From contig JACJZI010000009.1 in NCBI GenBank assembly GCA_020635655.1, positions 62,001-126,000 on the forward strand: a stretch of 64,000 bases of DNA. The letters are read 5' to 3'. This document shows, in pieces, positions 42,484-52,177 of the stretch. The notes beneath the pieces are model-generated. The model did not search any database and was not told where the DNA came from. It worked only from the letters and a program-made list of their open reading frames with translations. A program made the translations under genes and the position numbers. Each line of letters starts with the position of its first letter. Positions within the stretch are counted from its first letter, which is position 1. The DNA comes from Flavobacteriales bacterium. GTDB taxonomy: Bacteria; Bacteroidota; Bacteroidia; Flavobacteriales_F; PHOS-HE28.

Positions 42484-43698
42484 ATGTCCAAGCTGTCCAG
42501 CTATTTCTCGGCGATACCGGACCACATAGACATCCGGAATTACCGCTTCTATCTCGTTGGACACGTTGCCTACCACTTCGCCCTGACCGTTCACACGATG
42601 TGGGCGGTCCTGTTCACGATCGTGGGAGTTCTCCCCCTGGCGGTATTCAACTTGTTCAGCATCTCATTGTTCGTTCTGTGCATCTATCTGAACCGCCGGG
42701 GCAAGCATATGACCCCCACCGTTCTGGGCATGACGGAGGTGGTCGCGCATCAGGTGTTCGCGTGCCACCTTCTGGGCACGGGGTCCGGCTACCAGCTCTA
42801 TATCCTGGTTGTTTCGCTGTATCCCTTCATCATGCCTTCCTGGAAGGCCTGGATCAAAGTGGGCCTCTTTCTGTTCACCCTTGCTGGGTTCCTTTACATC
42901 CAAATGGCGATCAGCGCGGGAACGCCCTTGGTCACATTGGACCCCGTGCTGCTCCGATGGTTGATGATCACGAACATCATCTTCAGCTTCGTATGCCTGG
43001 GTATCTGGGGCACCTACTTCAACTTGGCCGTGGATCGGACGGAAGCGGAACTGGACGGTGCTTACAGCAAGGTGGAGAACCTGTTGCTGAACGTCCTACC
43101 GGCCCCGATCGCGGAACGGTTGAAGGAAAAAGAACGGGTGATCTCCGATCGTTTCTCGGATGCCTCCATCCTGTTCGCCGACCTGGTCGGGTTTACGCGT
43201 TTCTCGGAACGTATGCCACCCGATGAGCTGGTCGCTATCCTGAACACCTACTTCACCGCGTTCGACGATCTGGCAGAAAAGCACGGACTTGAAAAGATCA
43301 AGACCATTGGGGATGCTTACATGGTGGCGGCCGGTGTGCCCCAGCCCGATCCAGGCCATGCGCATCGCATGTGCGCCTTCGCTCTGGAGATGCTCGCGGT
43401 CCTGCAACGATGTAATGTGGAATTGGGCCATGCGCTCGAACTTCGGATCGGTACGCACTGCGGTCCTGTGGCCGCCGGCGTCATCGGCACCCACAAGTTC
43501 GCCTACGATCTGTGGGGCGATACGGTGAACACCGCCTCCCGGATGGAGTCGCATGGCGTAGGTGGCAAAGTCCATGTGACCGAGGAGCTATACCAAGCCT
43601 GTCGCAATGCCTATTCCTTCGAAGAACGTGGTGTCATCGAAGTGAAAGGGAAAGGTCCAATGAGGACATACTTCCTTCGTGGCTCTGGGCCCGCTTGA
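42484..43698 (+). CDS. Membrane-bound class III adenylate/guanylate cyclase
   Basis: A 404-residue cyclase. Six predicted membrane spans occupy residues 20-200. A coiled linker (AELDGAYSKVENLLLNVLPAPIAERLKE) leads into the class III catalytic domain: ILFADLVGFTRFSERM (first metal Asp), EKIKTIGDAYMVAAG (substrate Lys and second metal Asp) and DLWGDTVNTASRMES. These residues are intact, so it should make a cyclic nucleotide; the Lys favours ATP. The ATG at 42484 follows AAGGCAGCAGG. TACTTTCA at 42416 is a possible -7 box. Confidence 0.92.
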   Translation: MSKLSSYFSAIPDHIDIRNYRFYLVGHVAYHFALTVHTMWAVLFTIVGVLPLAVFNLFSISLFVLCIYLNRRGKHMTPTVLGMTEVVAHQVFACHLLGTGSGYQLYILVVSLYPFIMPSWKAWIKVGLFLFTLAGFLYIQMAISAGTPLVTLDPVLLRWLMITNIIFSFVCLGIWGTYFNLAVDRTEAELDGAYSKVENLLLNVLPAPIAERLKEKERVISDRFSDASILFADLVGFTRFSERMPPDELVAILNTYFTAFDDLAEKHGLEKIKTIGDAYMVAAGVPQPDPGHAHRMCAFALEMLAVLQRCNVELGHALELRIGTHCGPVAAGVIGTHKFAYDLWGDTVNTASRMESHGVGGKVHVTEELYQACRNAYSFEERGVIEVKGKGPMRTYFLRGSGPA

Positions 43699-43704
43699 TC
43701 ATCC

Positions 43705-44052
43705 CTACCCTACCCTTGTCCTGCTCGCCTTCGCCTCCGGGTTGAACGCCAGGCAGCGGTCGATCCAGAACTCCAGGTCGGCCTCGCTGTCATAGCCGGC
43801 GGGGTCGATGCGGAGATAGCCCTTCATCGGACGGCCACCGTGCACCATCTGCGTGGCACCTTCACGCTTCGTCAGCTGCTCCACCGCGTCCGGCCCCACG
43901 CGTGCCATGAGCCCGCCCTGGTAGAAGCCGATGCACATCTTGTCATCGACCATGTAGCAGTAGCCGCCGAACATCTTCTTGCCGACCCACTGCACCCTGC
44001 GCCGGTGCAGGGCCTTGTCGATGCGCTCGAGGAGGTATTCGTCGACGGGCAT
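43705..44052 (-). CDS. TfoX N-terminal-domain protein
   Basis: A 115-residue protein with a TfoX-N fold: LLERIDKALHRRRVQWVGKKMFGGYCYMVDDKMCIGFYQGG, given here as RVQWVGKKMFGGYCYMV and DKMCIGFYQGGLMARVG, then GRPMKGYLRIDPAGYDSEAD. Despite the name, stand-alone TfoX-N proteins in Bacteroidota are not shown to regulate competence. The ATG at 44052 fits the family start. A fragment of a close duplicate is at 39553. Confidence 0.85.
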   Translation of the reverse strand: MPVDEYLLERIDKALHRRRVQWVGKKMFGGYCYMVDDKMCIGFYQGGLMARVGPDAVEQLTKREGATQMVHGGRPMKGYLRIDPAGYDSEADLEFWIDRCLAFNPEAKASRTRVG

Positions 44053-44183
44053 GGGCGGGTACGTATCGCACCAAAGTACCGCTATTCGAAGAAGCCCTCG
44101 GACCTGTAAAGAACACCGCACATCCAGTGGCTGAAGGTGTAGCACGTTCGCGGAACGACCATTAGTTTCTACATCAGAAACGA

Positions 44184-46703
44184 ATGGTCATGCGCTATTC
44201 CACTACGCTCCTTCTTGCTCTTCTGGTCCACACGCTCGCCGCGCAGCGCCTGGTGCCCTATGGCCAGGGAGCGGCGGGAGTGCTGGTCGAGGACCTGCTC
44301 GTGTTCAACAACGAACTCACCGTGGGAGGGTGGTTCTACCAGCTCGACCAGGTTCCGGCATACGGGATCGCCGCGATCGACATGAACGGCAACGTGACCC
44401 AGATCGGCCCGTTCGTCTCCAATTCGGTGTGGGTATATGACATGGCCCTTTGGGGATCGGACCTGGCCGTCGCCTATAGGGACATCGGCATCCGCGGCGT
44501 GGCCACCTGGGATGGGACCTCCTGGACCCAGCTTGGCCCTGATTTCGATGATCCACCCAAGCGGGTCGCGGTGTTCAATGGCGAACTGTACGCGGCGGGC
44601 GATTTCACCCTGTGCGGGAACGTTCCCCTATCACGCGTGGCCAAATGGGACGGCGGCGCCTGGGTGCAGGCAGGCACGCCCTTGGACGGGGAGGTGCAAG
44701 CCATGACCGTCCACGATGGCGACCTCTACATCGGAGGCCTGTTCACCAACACGAACGGAACGACATTGCTCCACGTGGCCCGGCTGTCCGGGTCGACCTG
44801 GTCAAGTCTGGGAGCGGGGATGAACGCCACGGTGGAGGACCTGCGCTCGGTGGGCAATGAGCTGTGGATGGTCGGCGAATTCACCTACAATGGCGATTCT
44901 GCCGTGGCCTTGCCGATGAGCGCGCGTTGGGATGGCGCACAGTTCCTACCCCTGTCACCCACGCCCTTGAGCGGTAGTGACCGGCGGATCCTGCATGCGC
45001 CCAGCTATGGTTACTTCCTGTCGGATGCCGAACGGACGCTGCTGGACCCGGGACCTGGCGAGCGGAGCCTCAACATGCGCGGGCTTCGCGCCATGGCGCA
45101 ATTCAACGGACTGACCTTCGCGGGTGGGGACCTCAGACATTACTCCTACCGGGAAATGAAGGACCTCGGAAAGGTCCTTCCCGGAGAGGATGCGCACATC
45201 CTGGACCTCGCAGGCATGCGTGTGCGCGTGGACGCCCTGGGAGGGATCGGCTATGATCTGGATACCGATGCTCCGGGATACGAGGTTCCCGCCGGCTCCG
45301 GCGCTTCGACCGTGTTCGATCATGGGCTTTGTGCCGTGGCCGTGGCCAATGGCGCACTTCGGGTCGTGCCAGCGGGATATGAATCCCAATTCCCGGATGG
45401 CATGACTCCGGGTCCCTGGTGCGCGGACACCTCGGATCAGTATTGGGACCGCTACACACAGGTCTGGCCCATGGATAAAGGCACCGTCTGGGACCACAAT
45501 GCCCATTGGAACGACCCGGGCTATGTGCCTTCCTATCCCATCGCCGCCTGGCCGGGTGACGGCGACGCAGGCAACGATGAACCGGCCACACTCGCACCCT
45601 ACCTGGATGCGAATTCGGACGGCGTGTTCGACCCGAGCAGCGGGGACATCCCTCTCTTTCGGGGCGATGCCGCGGTCTACCAGGTCAGTTCCGACCAACG
45701 CACCGCGGCCTGGACCGGCCTACCTCCCATGGGCGTGGATGTGCATGCGATGACCTATGTCTGCAATGATTCTCCGTCCGACACGAACTATCAGGTGATG
45801 TACGAACACTACCGGGTGGTCAATCGCTCCAGTGAGACCTACGATACACTGTGGTTGGCATCGCGAACGGACACGGATATCGGCGGATCCAGTGATGACT
45901 ACGTGGGCTGTGATACGGTGCTGAACATGGCCTTTGGCTACAATGGGGACGCCATTGATGAGACCGGCTATGCCCAAGGTTATGGTGAGCACCCACCGGC
46001 ACAAGGACTCGTTGCACTGAATGCGGATCTCCATGCATTCGCCCCGATCGGTGGGTCCGTATCAAGCGACCTCACAAATGCGGTTACGTACTACAACTAC
46101 GCGATCGGTCTTCATGCCGACGGGTCTCCGATGGTCGATCTGTTGACCAATGCGGTCACCCATTATCGCTATCCGGGCGATCCCAACGACCCATCCCAAT
46201 GGTCGGAGCAATCCGCCATGAACGCACCGGGCGACCGTCGCTTCATTGCTTCCTACGGCCCCTGGTACAACGTGGCCCCCGGAGACACCATCTGCCTGGA
46301 CCTGGCCTTCGTCTTCGCCCAGGATACGCTCGGGGACAACCTCAGCAGCGTCACCCTGCTGAAGCAACGCGCCGCCGCCGTGCGGGCCTGGTACGATCAA
46401 CATGCGACCGCATGCAACACCTACATCCCGCTCGCCGTTCCTGATCACCCAAGCGGCCCTGCACCATCGATCACGCTCCGGCCCAACCCCACCACCGGAC
46501 CGATCACCTTGGGCGGGGCCGTGCAGGAGGTCGAACAGGTGCGCGTGCGCGATCTGCTCGGACAGGTCGTTCTCGCTCGACCGGTCACGCCGGCTCAGGA
46601 ACGGATCACCCTGGACCTGGGCGATCTGGCATCCGGCACCTATCTGGTGGAATTGATCGCGCCAAGGACGCAAGAGGCTTTGCGCGTGGTGGTGATGCGT
46701 TGA
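44184..46703 (+). CDS. Large secreted protein with T9SS sorting domain
   Basis: An 839-residue exported protein. A signal peptide (MRYSTTLLLALLVHTLAAQ, using the second Met) is followed by a propeller-like N-terminal part with repeats such as ELYAAGDFTLCGN ... VAKWDGGAWVQAG and DLYIGGLFTNTNGTTLLHVA. A long middle domain follows (residues 400-760) with Asp-rich segments (YLDANSDGVFDPSSGDIPLF). The end is a T9SS type A sorting domain (TLRPNPTTGPITLGGA ... ASGTYLVELIAPR). It is probably surface-exposed; the function of the middle domain is not recognised. Confidence 0.88.
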   Translation: MVMRYSTTLLLALLVHTLAAQRLVPYGQGAAGVLVEDLLVFNNELTVGGWFYQLDQVPAYGIAAIDMNGNVTQIGPFVSNSVWVYDMALWGSDLAVAYRDIGIRGVATWDGTSWTQLGPDFDDPPKRVAVFNGELYAAGDFTLCGNVPLSRVAKWDGGAWVQAGTPLDGEVQAMTVHDGDLYIGGLFTNTNGTTLLHVARLSGSTWSSLGAGMNATVEDLRSVGNELWMVGEFTYNGDSAVALPMSARWDGAQFLPLSPTPLSGSDRRILHAPSYGYFLSDAERTLLDPGPGERSLNMRGLRAMAQFNGLTFAGGDLRHYSYREMKDLGKVLPGEDAHILDLAGMRVRVDALGGIGYDLDTDAPGYEVPAGSGASTVFDHGLCAVAVANGALRVVPAGYESQFPDGMTPGPWCADTSDQYWDRYTQVWPMDKGTVWDHNAHWNDPGYVPSYPIAAWPGDGDAGNDEPATLAPYLDANSDGVFDPSSGDIPLFRGDAAVYQVSSDQRTAAWTGLPPMGVDVHAMTYVCNDSPSDTNYQVMYEHYRVVNRSSETYDTLWLASRTDTDIGGSSDDYVGCDTVLNMAFGYNGDAIDETGYAQGYGEHPPAQGLVALNADLHAFAPIGGSVSSDLTNAVTYYNYAIGLHADGSPMVDLLTNAVTHYRYPGDPNDPSQWSEQSAMNAPGDRRFIASYGPWYNVAPGDTICLDLAFVFAQDTLGDNLSSVTLLKQRAAAVRAWYDQHATACNTYIPLAVPDHPSGPAPSITLRPNPTTGPITLGGAVQEVEQVRVRDLLGQVVLARPVTPAQERITLDLGDLASGTYLVELIAPRTQEALRVVVMR

Positions 46704-46706
46704 ACC

Positions 46707-47255
46707 CTACTTCACCCCCACCCCTTTCTCCGCCAGCGCCACCATCTCGTCGCAGAAGAGCTTCACCCGCGCCCAGTCGGTGTACTCGTGGTCCTGCGTG
46801 GTGTCGGTGCTGCCCCCCTCACGCTTCACGATCTGCTTCATCATGAATCGCTTGAAGAAGTCGTACTCGACGTACTTCAACGCTCCGGCGATCTGCTCGA
46901 CCCGCTTCGGCGTCCATTGGCAGGCATCCGTGAACTGGCGCGTGATGTCCATTGCCTCCTCCATGGCCTTCGGCTCACCGGAAAGGATGTGGAGGCACAC
47001 CGAGAAGAAGGCGTTGGGCCGCGCCTCGATGGCGGCCTTGTTGGCCAGGATGTAGTGCTTCAACGCGGTCGCATAGTGGCCGATGTGCACGGACCCGCCG
47101 AGCAGGACCAGGTCGAAATTCTCCGGTGAAGGTGGTGCATCGATGGCGTTGCAACAGGAGACGGCATGGCCGAGCGATTGGAGATGGTCCTCCATGGCCC
47201 GCGCGATCTTGCGGGTCTGGCCCTCGACGGTGGCGTAGATGATGAGGATGTGCAT
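46707..47255 (-). CDS. Flavodoxin-domain protein (HemG-like)
   Basis: A 182-residue flavodoxin-fold protein. The N-terminal FMN phosphate loop is YATVEGQTRKIA, and the second loop LVLLGGSVHIGHYAT and the C-terminal part resemble menaquinone-dependent protoporphyrinogen IX oxidase (HemG), which oxidises protoporphyrinogen in haem synthesis. The CLHILSG segment matches the HemG family's SVCL. The ATG at 47255 is chosen. No other haem gene is adjacent, so a general flavodoxin role is also possible. Confidence 0.82.
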   Translation of the reverse strand: MHILIIYATVEGQTRKIARAMEDHLQSLGHAVSCCNAIDAPPSPENFDLVLLGGSVHIGHYATALKHYILANKAAIEARPNAFFSVCLHILSGEPKAMEEAMDITRQFTDACQWTPKRVEQIAGALKYVEYDFFKRFMMKQIVKREGGSTDTTQDHEYTDWARVKLFCDEMVALAEKGVGVK

Positions 47256-47347
47256 GTTCTTCGGGGATGGGTGGATGCGGGGGTGCCAAGCTATCCGGCC
47301 CTGCCGATCGCCACACTGATCACCGTCAGACCCGGGTCCGACGCGAC

Positions 47348-47355
47348 TACTTTTG
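47348..47355 (+). promoter_or_regulatory. -7 element for the VOC gene
   Basis: TACTTTTG is an exact TAnnTTTG match 28 nt before the ATG at 47384. No TTTG is seen 17-23 nt upstream. Confidence 0.5.
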
Positions 47356-47383
47356 ATGGCATATCGATCAAGCACCTCCATCC

Positions 47384-47770
47384 ATGAACCCCGTCGTCCA
47401 TTTCGAAATGCCTGCCGAGGACCGGCAGCGCGTGAGCAAATTCTACTCCACGGTATTCGGCTGGCAGATGCAGCAGCTAGGCCCCGAGATGGGGGACTAC
47501 CTCCTGGCCGGCACCACCGAGGTGGATGAGGACCGGATGATCAAGACGCCCGGCGCGATCAACGGCGGGTTCTTCCAGAAGGCGCCGGACAACGCGCATC
47601 CCTCGCTCACCATCGCCGTGGACGACATCCACGCCCATGTGGAGAAGGTGAAGCAGGGCGGCGGAACGGTGCTGCACGAGCCGCAGGAGATCCCCGGCAT
47701 CGGCCTCTATGTGTCGTTCCTCGACTCCGAGGGCAACCGGGTGAGCATGCTGCAGCCGACGAACATGTAG
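47384..47770 (+). CDS. VOC (glyoxalase-like) family protein
   Basis: A 128-residue vicinal-oxygen-chelate fold protein with two beta-alpha-beta-beta-beta modules: VVHFEMPAEDRQRVSKFYSTVFGWQM (as HFEMPAEDRQRVSKFY) in the first and LTIAVDDIHAHVEKVKQGGG ... YVSFLDSEGNRVSMLQP in the second. His and Glu at the usual metal positions are partly kept. Such stand-alone proteins act as dioxygenases, isomerases or resistance proteins; the substrate cannot be assigned. Confidence 0.88.
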   Translation: MNPVVHFEMPAEDRQRVSKFYSTVFGWQMQQLGPEMGDYLLAGTTEVDEDRMIKTPGAINGGFFQKAPDNAHPSLTIAVDDIHAHVEKVKQGGGTVLHEPQEIPGIGLYVSFLDSEGNRVSMLQPTNM

Positions 47771-47792
47771 GCCGGGAGGCCTACGACACCCC

Positions 47793-49100
47793 TCAATGCA
47801 CCAGGTCACCGGCCAGGCGCCGCAGCTCGGTCTCGGCCACCTTCGCATTGTACCGCGCGGTGACCAGTCGGGACGCGGCCTCCGCGAAGGTGCTCTGGGC
47901 CTCCTTCAATTCGACGATGCTGCTGAGCCCAGCTTGGAAGCGTGCTTCCGCGATGTGCAGCACTTCGCGTGCCGCCGTGATGTTCTCTTGCTCCAGGGCC
48001 AGGATCCCCTTGCGGCTCTGCAGGTCGCGCCAGGCCTTGCGCGTGTCGGCATCGAGTTGCTGGCGTTCGCTTTCCAGGTCCAGTCCCGCGTTCAACAGAT
48101 CGAGCTTCGCGTTCCTGATCGCGGTGTTGGTGCGAAGGCCGTTGAACAGGGGCACCGAGGCGGTGACACCCCAGGTGTAGCCGAGGTTCTGGTTCAGCAG
48201 GATGAAGCTGGCGTTGTTGGTGGAACGCGTGAACTGGTAGGCGCCGTTCAGGTCGATGGTGGGCCAGCGTGTCGCCTGGGTCGCACGCAGGCCGAGCTCC
48301 GCCGCCCGCTGCCGGCTGCCAGAGAGCAGCAGCGTGTTGTTGCCGGCGGTGGCCGCGTTCTGGAGCGCCGCGAGGTCGGGGTCGTAGCGGATGATCACGG
48401 TGTCCTCCACCGCGATCGTCGTGGTCGGGGCGATCGCCAGCATGCGGCACAACTCCAACTTGGCGTTGTCCAGATCGGCTTGGGCGGAAAGGGCCGCGGA
48501 GCGCTGCGCATTGAGCTGCGTGCGCGCCAGCAGCACATCGAGCTTCGAGCCGGAACCGTTGTCGAGCCGGCGTTGCGCAATGGTGCCCACCTCCTCCGCC
48601 ACCGCGATCTGCTCATTGATCGCCTCCAACGCCTGTTGCTGCTGTACGACCGTATAGTACGTGCCGATCAGGCCGGACAGCACATCCTCGATGCGCACCT
48701 TCAGCGCCAGTTCACCCTCCGTGGTCAGCTCCTCCAACCGCTTCTTCGTGGCGAACATGCCCAGGCCGTCGAACACGGTCCAGTTCAGGGCCACATTGCC
48801 GCTCAGGTTGTCCGACGTGGCACCGGTGCGGTCCACCTCGGTGTTGTTCGACAGTTCCTGCCGCGCATGACCGGTGGTGGTGGCGTAGGCCCCGTTCAGG
48901 TCCACGCGGGGCAGCATGCCGGCGTTGCCGATGGTGTTGTCGTTCGCCGCCTGTTCGGCCGTGTTCCGCGCGATACGGATGTCGAAGTTGTTCTTCAGCA
49001 CCAGCTCCACGGCGTGGTCCAATGTGAGCAGGCTGTCCTGGGCCTGAACGCCGATCATCGCGCAACAGGCGACCGTCCCGATGATCGTGCGCGCCCTCAT
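47793..49100 (-). CDS. TolC-family outer membrane efflux protein, second system
   Basis: A 435-residue TolC-type channel. A signal peptide (TIIGTVACCAMIGVQAQ) is followed by two family repeats (LDHAVELVLKNNFDIRIARN ... ; LLNAGLDLESERQQLDADTR, then ILALEQENITAAREVLHIAE ... FQAGLSSIVELKEAQSTFAE). The ATG at 49100 overlaps the RND permease stop by 4 bp. The adaptor-permease-TolC order differs from the tolC-adaptor-permease order of the first system. Confidence 0.92.
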   Translation of the reverse strand: MRARTIIGTVACCAMIGVQAQDSLLTLDHAVELVLKNNFDIRIARNTAEQAANDNTIGNAGMLPRVDLNGAYATTTGHARQELSNNTEVDRTGATSDNLSGNVALNWTVFDGLGMFATKKRLEELTTEGELALKVRIEDVLSGLIGTYYTVVQQQQALEAINEQIAVAEEVGTIAQRRLDNGSGSKLDVLLARTQLNAQRSAALSAQADLDNAKLELCRMLAIAPTTTIAVEDTVIIRYDPDLAALQNAATAGNNTLLLSGSRQRAAELGLRATQATRWPTIDLNGAYQFTRSTNNASFILLNQNLGYTWGVTASVPLFNGLRTNTAIRNAKLDLLNAGLDLESERQQLDADTRKAWRDLQSRKGILALEQENITAAREVLHIAEARFQAGLSSIVELKEAQSTFAEAASRLVTARYNAKVAETELRRLAGDLVH

Positions 49101-52100
49101 GCCTCCTCGTGGGTTTCCCGTTTCCGGGTGGCGATGTAGGTGTACATCGCCGGGATCACGTACAGGGTGAGCACCAAGGAGAAGAGCAGGCCGCCCACCA
49201 CGACGATGCCCATGGGGATGCGGCTCTGCGCGCCGTTGCCCAGGCCGATGGCGATGGGCAGCGCACCCAGCACGGTGGCGATGCTGGTCATCAGGATCGG
49301 ACGAAGACGTTGCGTGGCCGCCTCGATCGCGGCGTCGATGCGGGACAGTCCATGGTGTTCGCGCTGCTGATTGGCGAACTCGACGATCAGGATCCCGTTC
49401 TTGGTCACGAGGCCGACGAGCATGATCATGCCGATCTCGCTGAAGATGTTCAGCGTCTGGTTGAACAGCCACAGCGACAGGACGGCACCACCGAGGGCGA
49501 GCGGCACGGTGAGCATGATGATGAAGGGATCGCGGAAGCTCTCGAACTGCGCGGCGAGGATCAGGTAGATCAGCACAAGGGCGAAGACCAGAGCAAAGAC
49601 GATGTTGGAGCCGCTCTCGGCGAAATCGCGGGAGGCGCCGCTGAGGGAAGTGGCGAAGGAATCGTCCAGCACGCGATCGGCGATGGTCTGCATGGCGGCA
49701 ATGCCGTCACCGATGGTCTTCCCGGGTGCGAGCCCAGCCGAAACGGTGGCCGACTTGTACCGATCGTAGTGGTAGAGCTGCGGCGGTTCGCTGGCCTCCT
49801 GGATATCGAGCAGATCGTCCAACTGCACCATCCGGCCGACCTGCGCATGCACCTGCAGCGTGCGCACGTCCAGCGGCTTGCCCCGGTCCTCCAGGCGCAC
49901 CTGGCCGATCACCTGGTATTGCTTGCCGTCCTTGGTGAAATAGGACATGCGTCCGCCGCCGTAGGCCAGCTGCAGGGTGCGGGCGATGTCGACCACGGGC
50001 ACGCCGAGCGCACGCGCCCGGTCGCGGTCGATGGTGATGTTGAGCTCGGGCTTGTTGAACTTGAGGTTGACGTCGAGGCCCTGGAAGGTCGGATCCTTGG
50101 CCGCCTCGTCCATGAACCTGGGCACGAACTCCTTGAGCTTGTCGAAGGAGTTGTTCTGCAGCACGAACTGGACCGGTTGACTGGTCTTCGCGCCGACGCC
50201 CACGCTGATGGTCTGTTCCTGGATCACGAAGGCACGGCCATCGGTGTAGGCGCCGAAGTCCTGCTGGAGCGCCTGGGCGATCTCCGCCTGCGAACGCCTG
50301 CGCTCACCGGGTTCGGACAGGGTCACGCGCAGGAAGCCTGAGTTGACCGCGCCACTGCCTGCGAAACTGGGTGCGGTGACGCTGAGCACCACCTTGTGTT
50401 CGGGCACGCTGTCCACCGCATCCTGCACGAGCTGGTCCATGAAGTGGTCCATCCGCTCGTAGGACGTGCCCTCCGGCGCGCTGACGATCACCCGCAGCAG
50501 GCTGCGGTCCTCCAGCGGCGCCAGCTCCGACTGCAGGAAGGCACCGACACCGAAGATCAAAGCGATGGCGCCGATGAGGATGCCGAAGGCCCAGCCGCGG
50601 CTGCGCATGAAATTGGTGATCGACCGCCGGTAACCTTCCGTCATGGCGACGAAGAACGGCTCGGTGCGCTCGTAGAAGCGGCTGTGCTTGTGGTCCTTCC
50701 GCGTCAGCTTCACGTTGAGGACGGGGGTGAGCGACAGGGACACGAAGGCCGAGATCAGCACGGCGCCGGCCATCACCATCCCGAACTCACGGAACAGGCG
50801 GCCGGTGAAGCCCTGCAGGAAAATGATCGGCAGGAAGACCACGGCGAGGGTGAGCGAGGTGGACACCACGGCGAAGAAGATCTCGTTCGATCCCGCGATC
50901 GCCGCCTGCATCGGACGCATGCCGCCCTCCAGTTTCTTGTAGATGTTCTCGGTCACCACGATGCCATCATCCACCACCAGGCCCGTGGCCAGCACGATGG
51001 CCAGCAGCGTGAGGATGTTCACCGAGAATCCGGCGACGTACATGATGAAGAAGGCGCCGATCAGCGACACGGGGATGTCGATCAAGGGGCGCAGGGCGAT
51101 CAGCCAGTCGCGGAAGAAGAGGTAGATGATCAGGATCACCAGGATGAAGGCGATCGCGAGGGTCTCGCCCACTTCCGCCACGGAGCGCCGCACGAACCGC
51201 GTGGTGTCCATGGCGATGTCCAGGTGGATGTCCGACGGCAGCTCCTTCTTCAACTGCTCGTAGCGCTTGTAGAACTCGTCGGCGATCGCGATGTAGTTGG
51301 CACCCGGCTGGGGCACCAGGGCCAGGGCGATCATCGGCGTGCCGCTCTGCTTCAGGATCGTCTCCTCGTTCTCCGGGCCCAGCTGCGCCTCCCCGATGTC
51401 GCGGAACCGGATCAGCCGGTCGCCCTCCGAACCGATGATCATGTTGTCGAACTCCTCGGGCGAACTGAGGCGACACCGGGCGTTCACGCTCAGTTCGGTG
51501 GCCCTGCCGGTAAGCTTGCCGGCGGGCAGTTCCACGTTCTCCCGGTCCAGCGCGTTCTGCACATCGAGCGGGGTGAGCCCATGCGCGGCGAGCCGGTCCG
51601 GGTCGATCCACAGCCGCATGGCGTACTTCTTCTCACCCCAGATCTGCACGGTGCTCACGCCGGGGATCGTCTGCAGGCGCTCCTGGATCACGTTGGCGCC
51701 GTAGTCGCTCACCTCCAGCTGCGTGCGCGTGTCGCTCTGCACGGTCATGGAGATGATCGAGCTGCTGTTGGCATCCGACTTCGTGACCACCGGTGGCGCG
51801 TCGATATCCTGCGGGAGCTGGCGCGCGGCCTGGGACACCTTGTCACGCACGTCGTTCGCCGCGGCCTCGAGGTCGGTGCCGAGGTCGAACTCCACGGTGA
51901 TCGTGCTGCTGCCCAGGTTGCTGGCCGAGCTGAGCGTGCGGATGCCGGCGATGCCGTTGATCGTCTTCTCGAGCGGCTCGGTGATCTGCGATTCCACCAC
52001 CTCCGCGCTCGCGCCGGTGTAGCCGGTGCGCACGGTGATGATCGGCGGATCGATCGAGGGGTACTCCCGTACGCCCAGGAAACGGAAGCCGATGCCACCG

Positions 52101-52171
52101 AAGATGACGATGATGATGGACATCACCATCGCCAGGACCGGTCGTTTGAGGCTGATCGAGGAGAGGCTCAT
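49097..52171 (-). CDS. RND efflux permease, second system (HAE1-type)
   Basis: A 1024-residue HAE1-like pump. The N-terminus SLKRPVLAMVMSIIIVIFGG and FLGVREYPSIDPPIITVRTG are typical of AcrB relatives, though such SLSSISLKRP starts are common in Bacteroidota. TM4 carries GLVVDDGIVVTENIYKKLEG with the proton-relay Asp pair, and the second half carries GLVTKNGILIVEFANQQREH. It should export hydrophobic or amphiphilic compounds with the adaptor at 52178 and TolC at 47793. It lies 6 bp after the adaptor gene. Confidence 0.95.
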   Translation of the reverse strand: MSLSSISLKRPVLAMVMSIIIVIFGGIGFRFLGVREYPSIDPPIITVRTGYTGASAEVVESQITEPLEKTINGIAGIRTLSSASNLGSSTITVEFDLGTDLEAAANDVRDKVSQAARQLPQDIDAPPVVTKSDANSSSIISMTVQSDTRTQLEVSDYGANVIQERLQTIPGVSTVQIWGEKKYAMRLWIDPDRLAAHGLTPLDVQNALDRENVELPAGKLTGRATELSVNARCRLSSPEEFDNMIIGSEGDRLIRFRDIGEAQLGPENEETILKQSGTPMIALALVPQPGANYIAIADEFYKRYEQLKKELPSDIHLDIAMDTTRFVRRSVAEVGETLAIAFILVILIIYLFFRDWLIALRPLIDIPVSLIGAFFIMYVAGFSVNILTLLAIVLATGLVVDDGIVVTENIYKKLEGGMRPMQAAIAGSNEIFFAVVSTSLTLAVVFLPIIFLQGFTGRLFREFGMVMAGAVLISAFVSLSLTPVLNVKLTRKDHKHSRFYERTEPFFVAMTEGYRRSITNFMRSRGWAFGILIGAIALIFGVGAFLQSELAPLEDRSLLRVIVSAPEGTSYERMDHFMDQLVQDAVDSVPEHKVVLSVTAPSFAGSGAVNSGFLRVTLSEPGERRRSQAEIAQALQQDFGAYTDGRAFVIQEQTISVGVGAKTSQPVQFVLQNNSFDKLKEFVPRFMDEAAKDPTFQGLDVNLKFNKPELNITIDRDRARALGVPVVDIARTLQLAYGGGRMSYFTKDGKQYQVIGQVRLEDRGKPLDVRTLQVHAQVGRMVQLDDLLDIQEASEPPQLYHYDRYKSATVSAGLAPGKTIGDGIAAMQTIADRVLDDSFATSLSGASRDFAESGSNIVFALVFALVLIYLILAAQFESFRDPFIIMLTVPLALGGAVLSLWLFNQTLNIFSEIGMIMLVGLVTKNGILIVEFANQQREHHGLSRIDAAIEAATQRLRPILMTSIATVLGALPIAIGLGNGAQSRIPMGIVVVGGLLFSLVLTLYVIPAMYTYIATRKRETHEEA

Positions 52172-52177
52172 CCCGGC

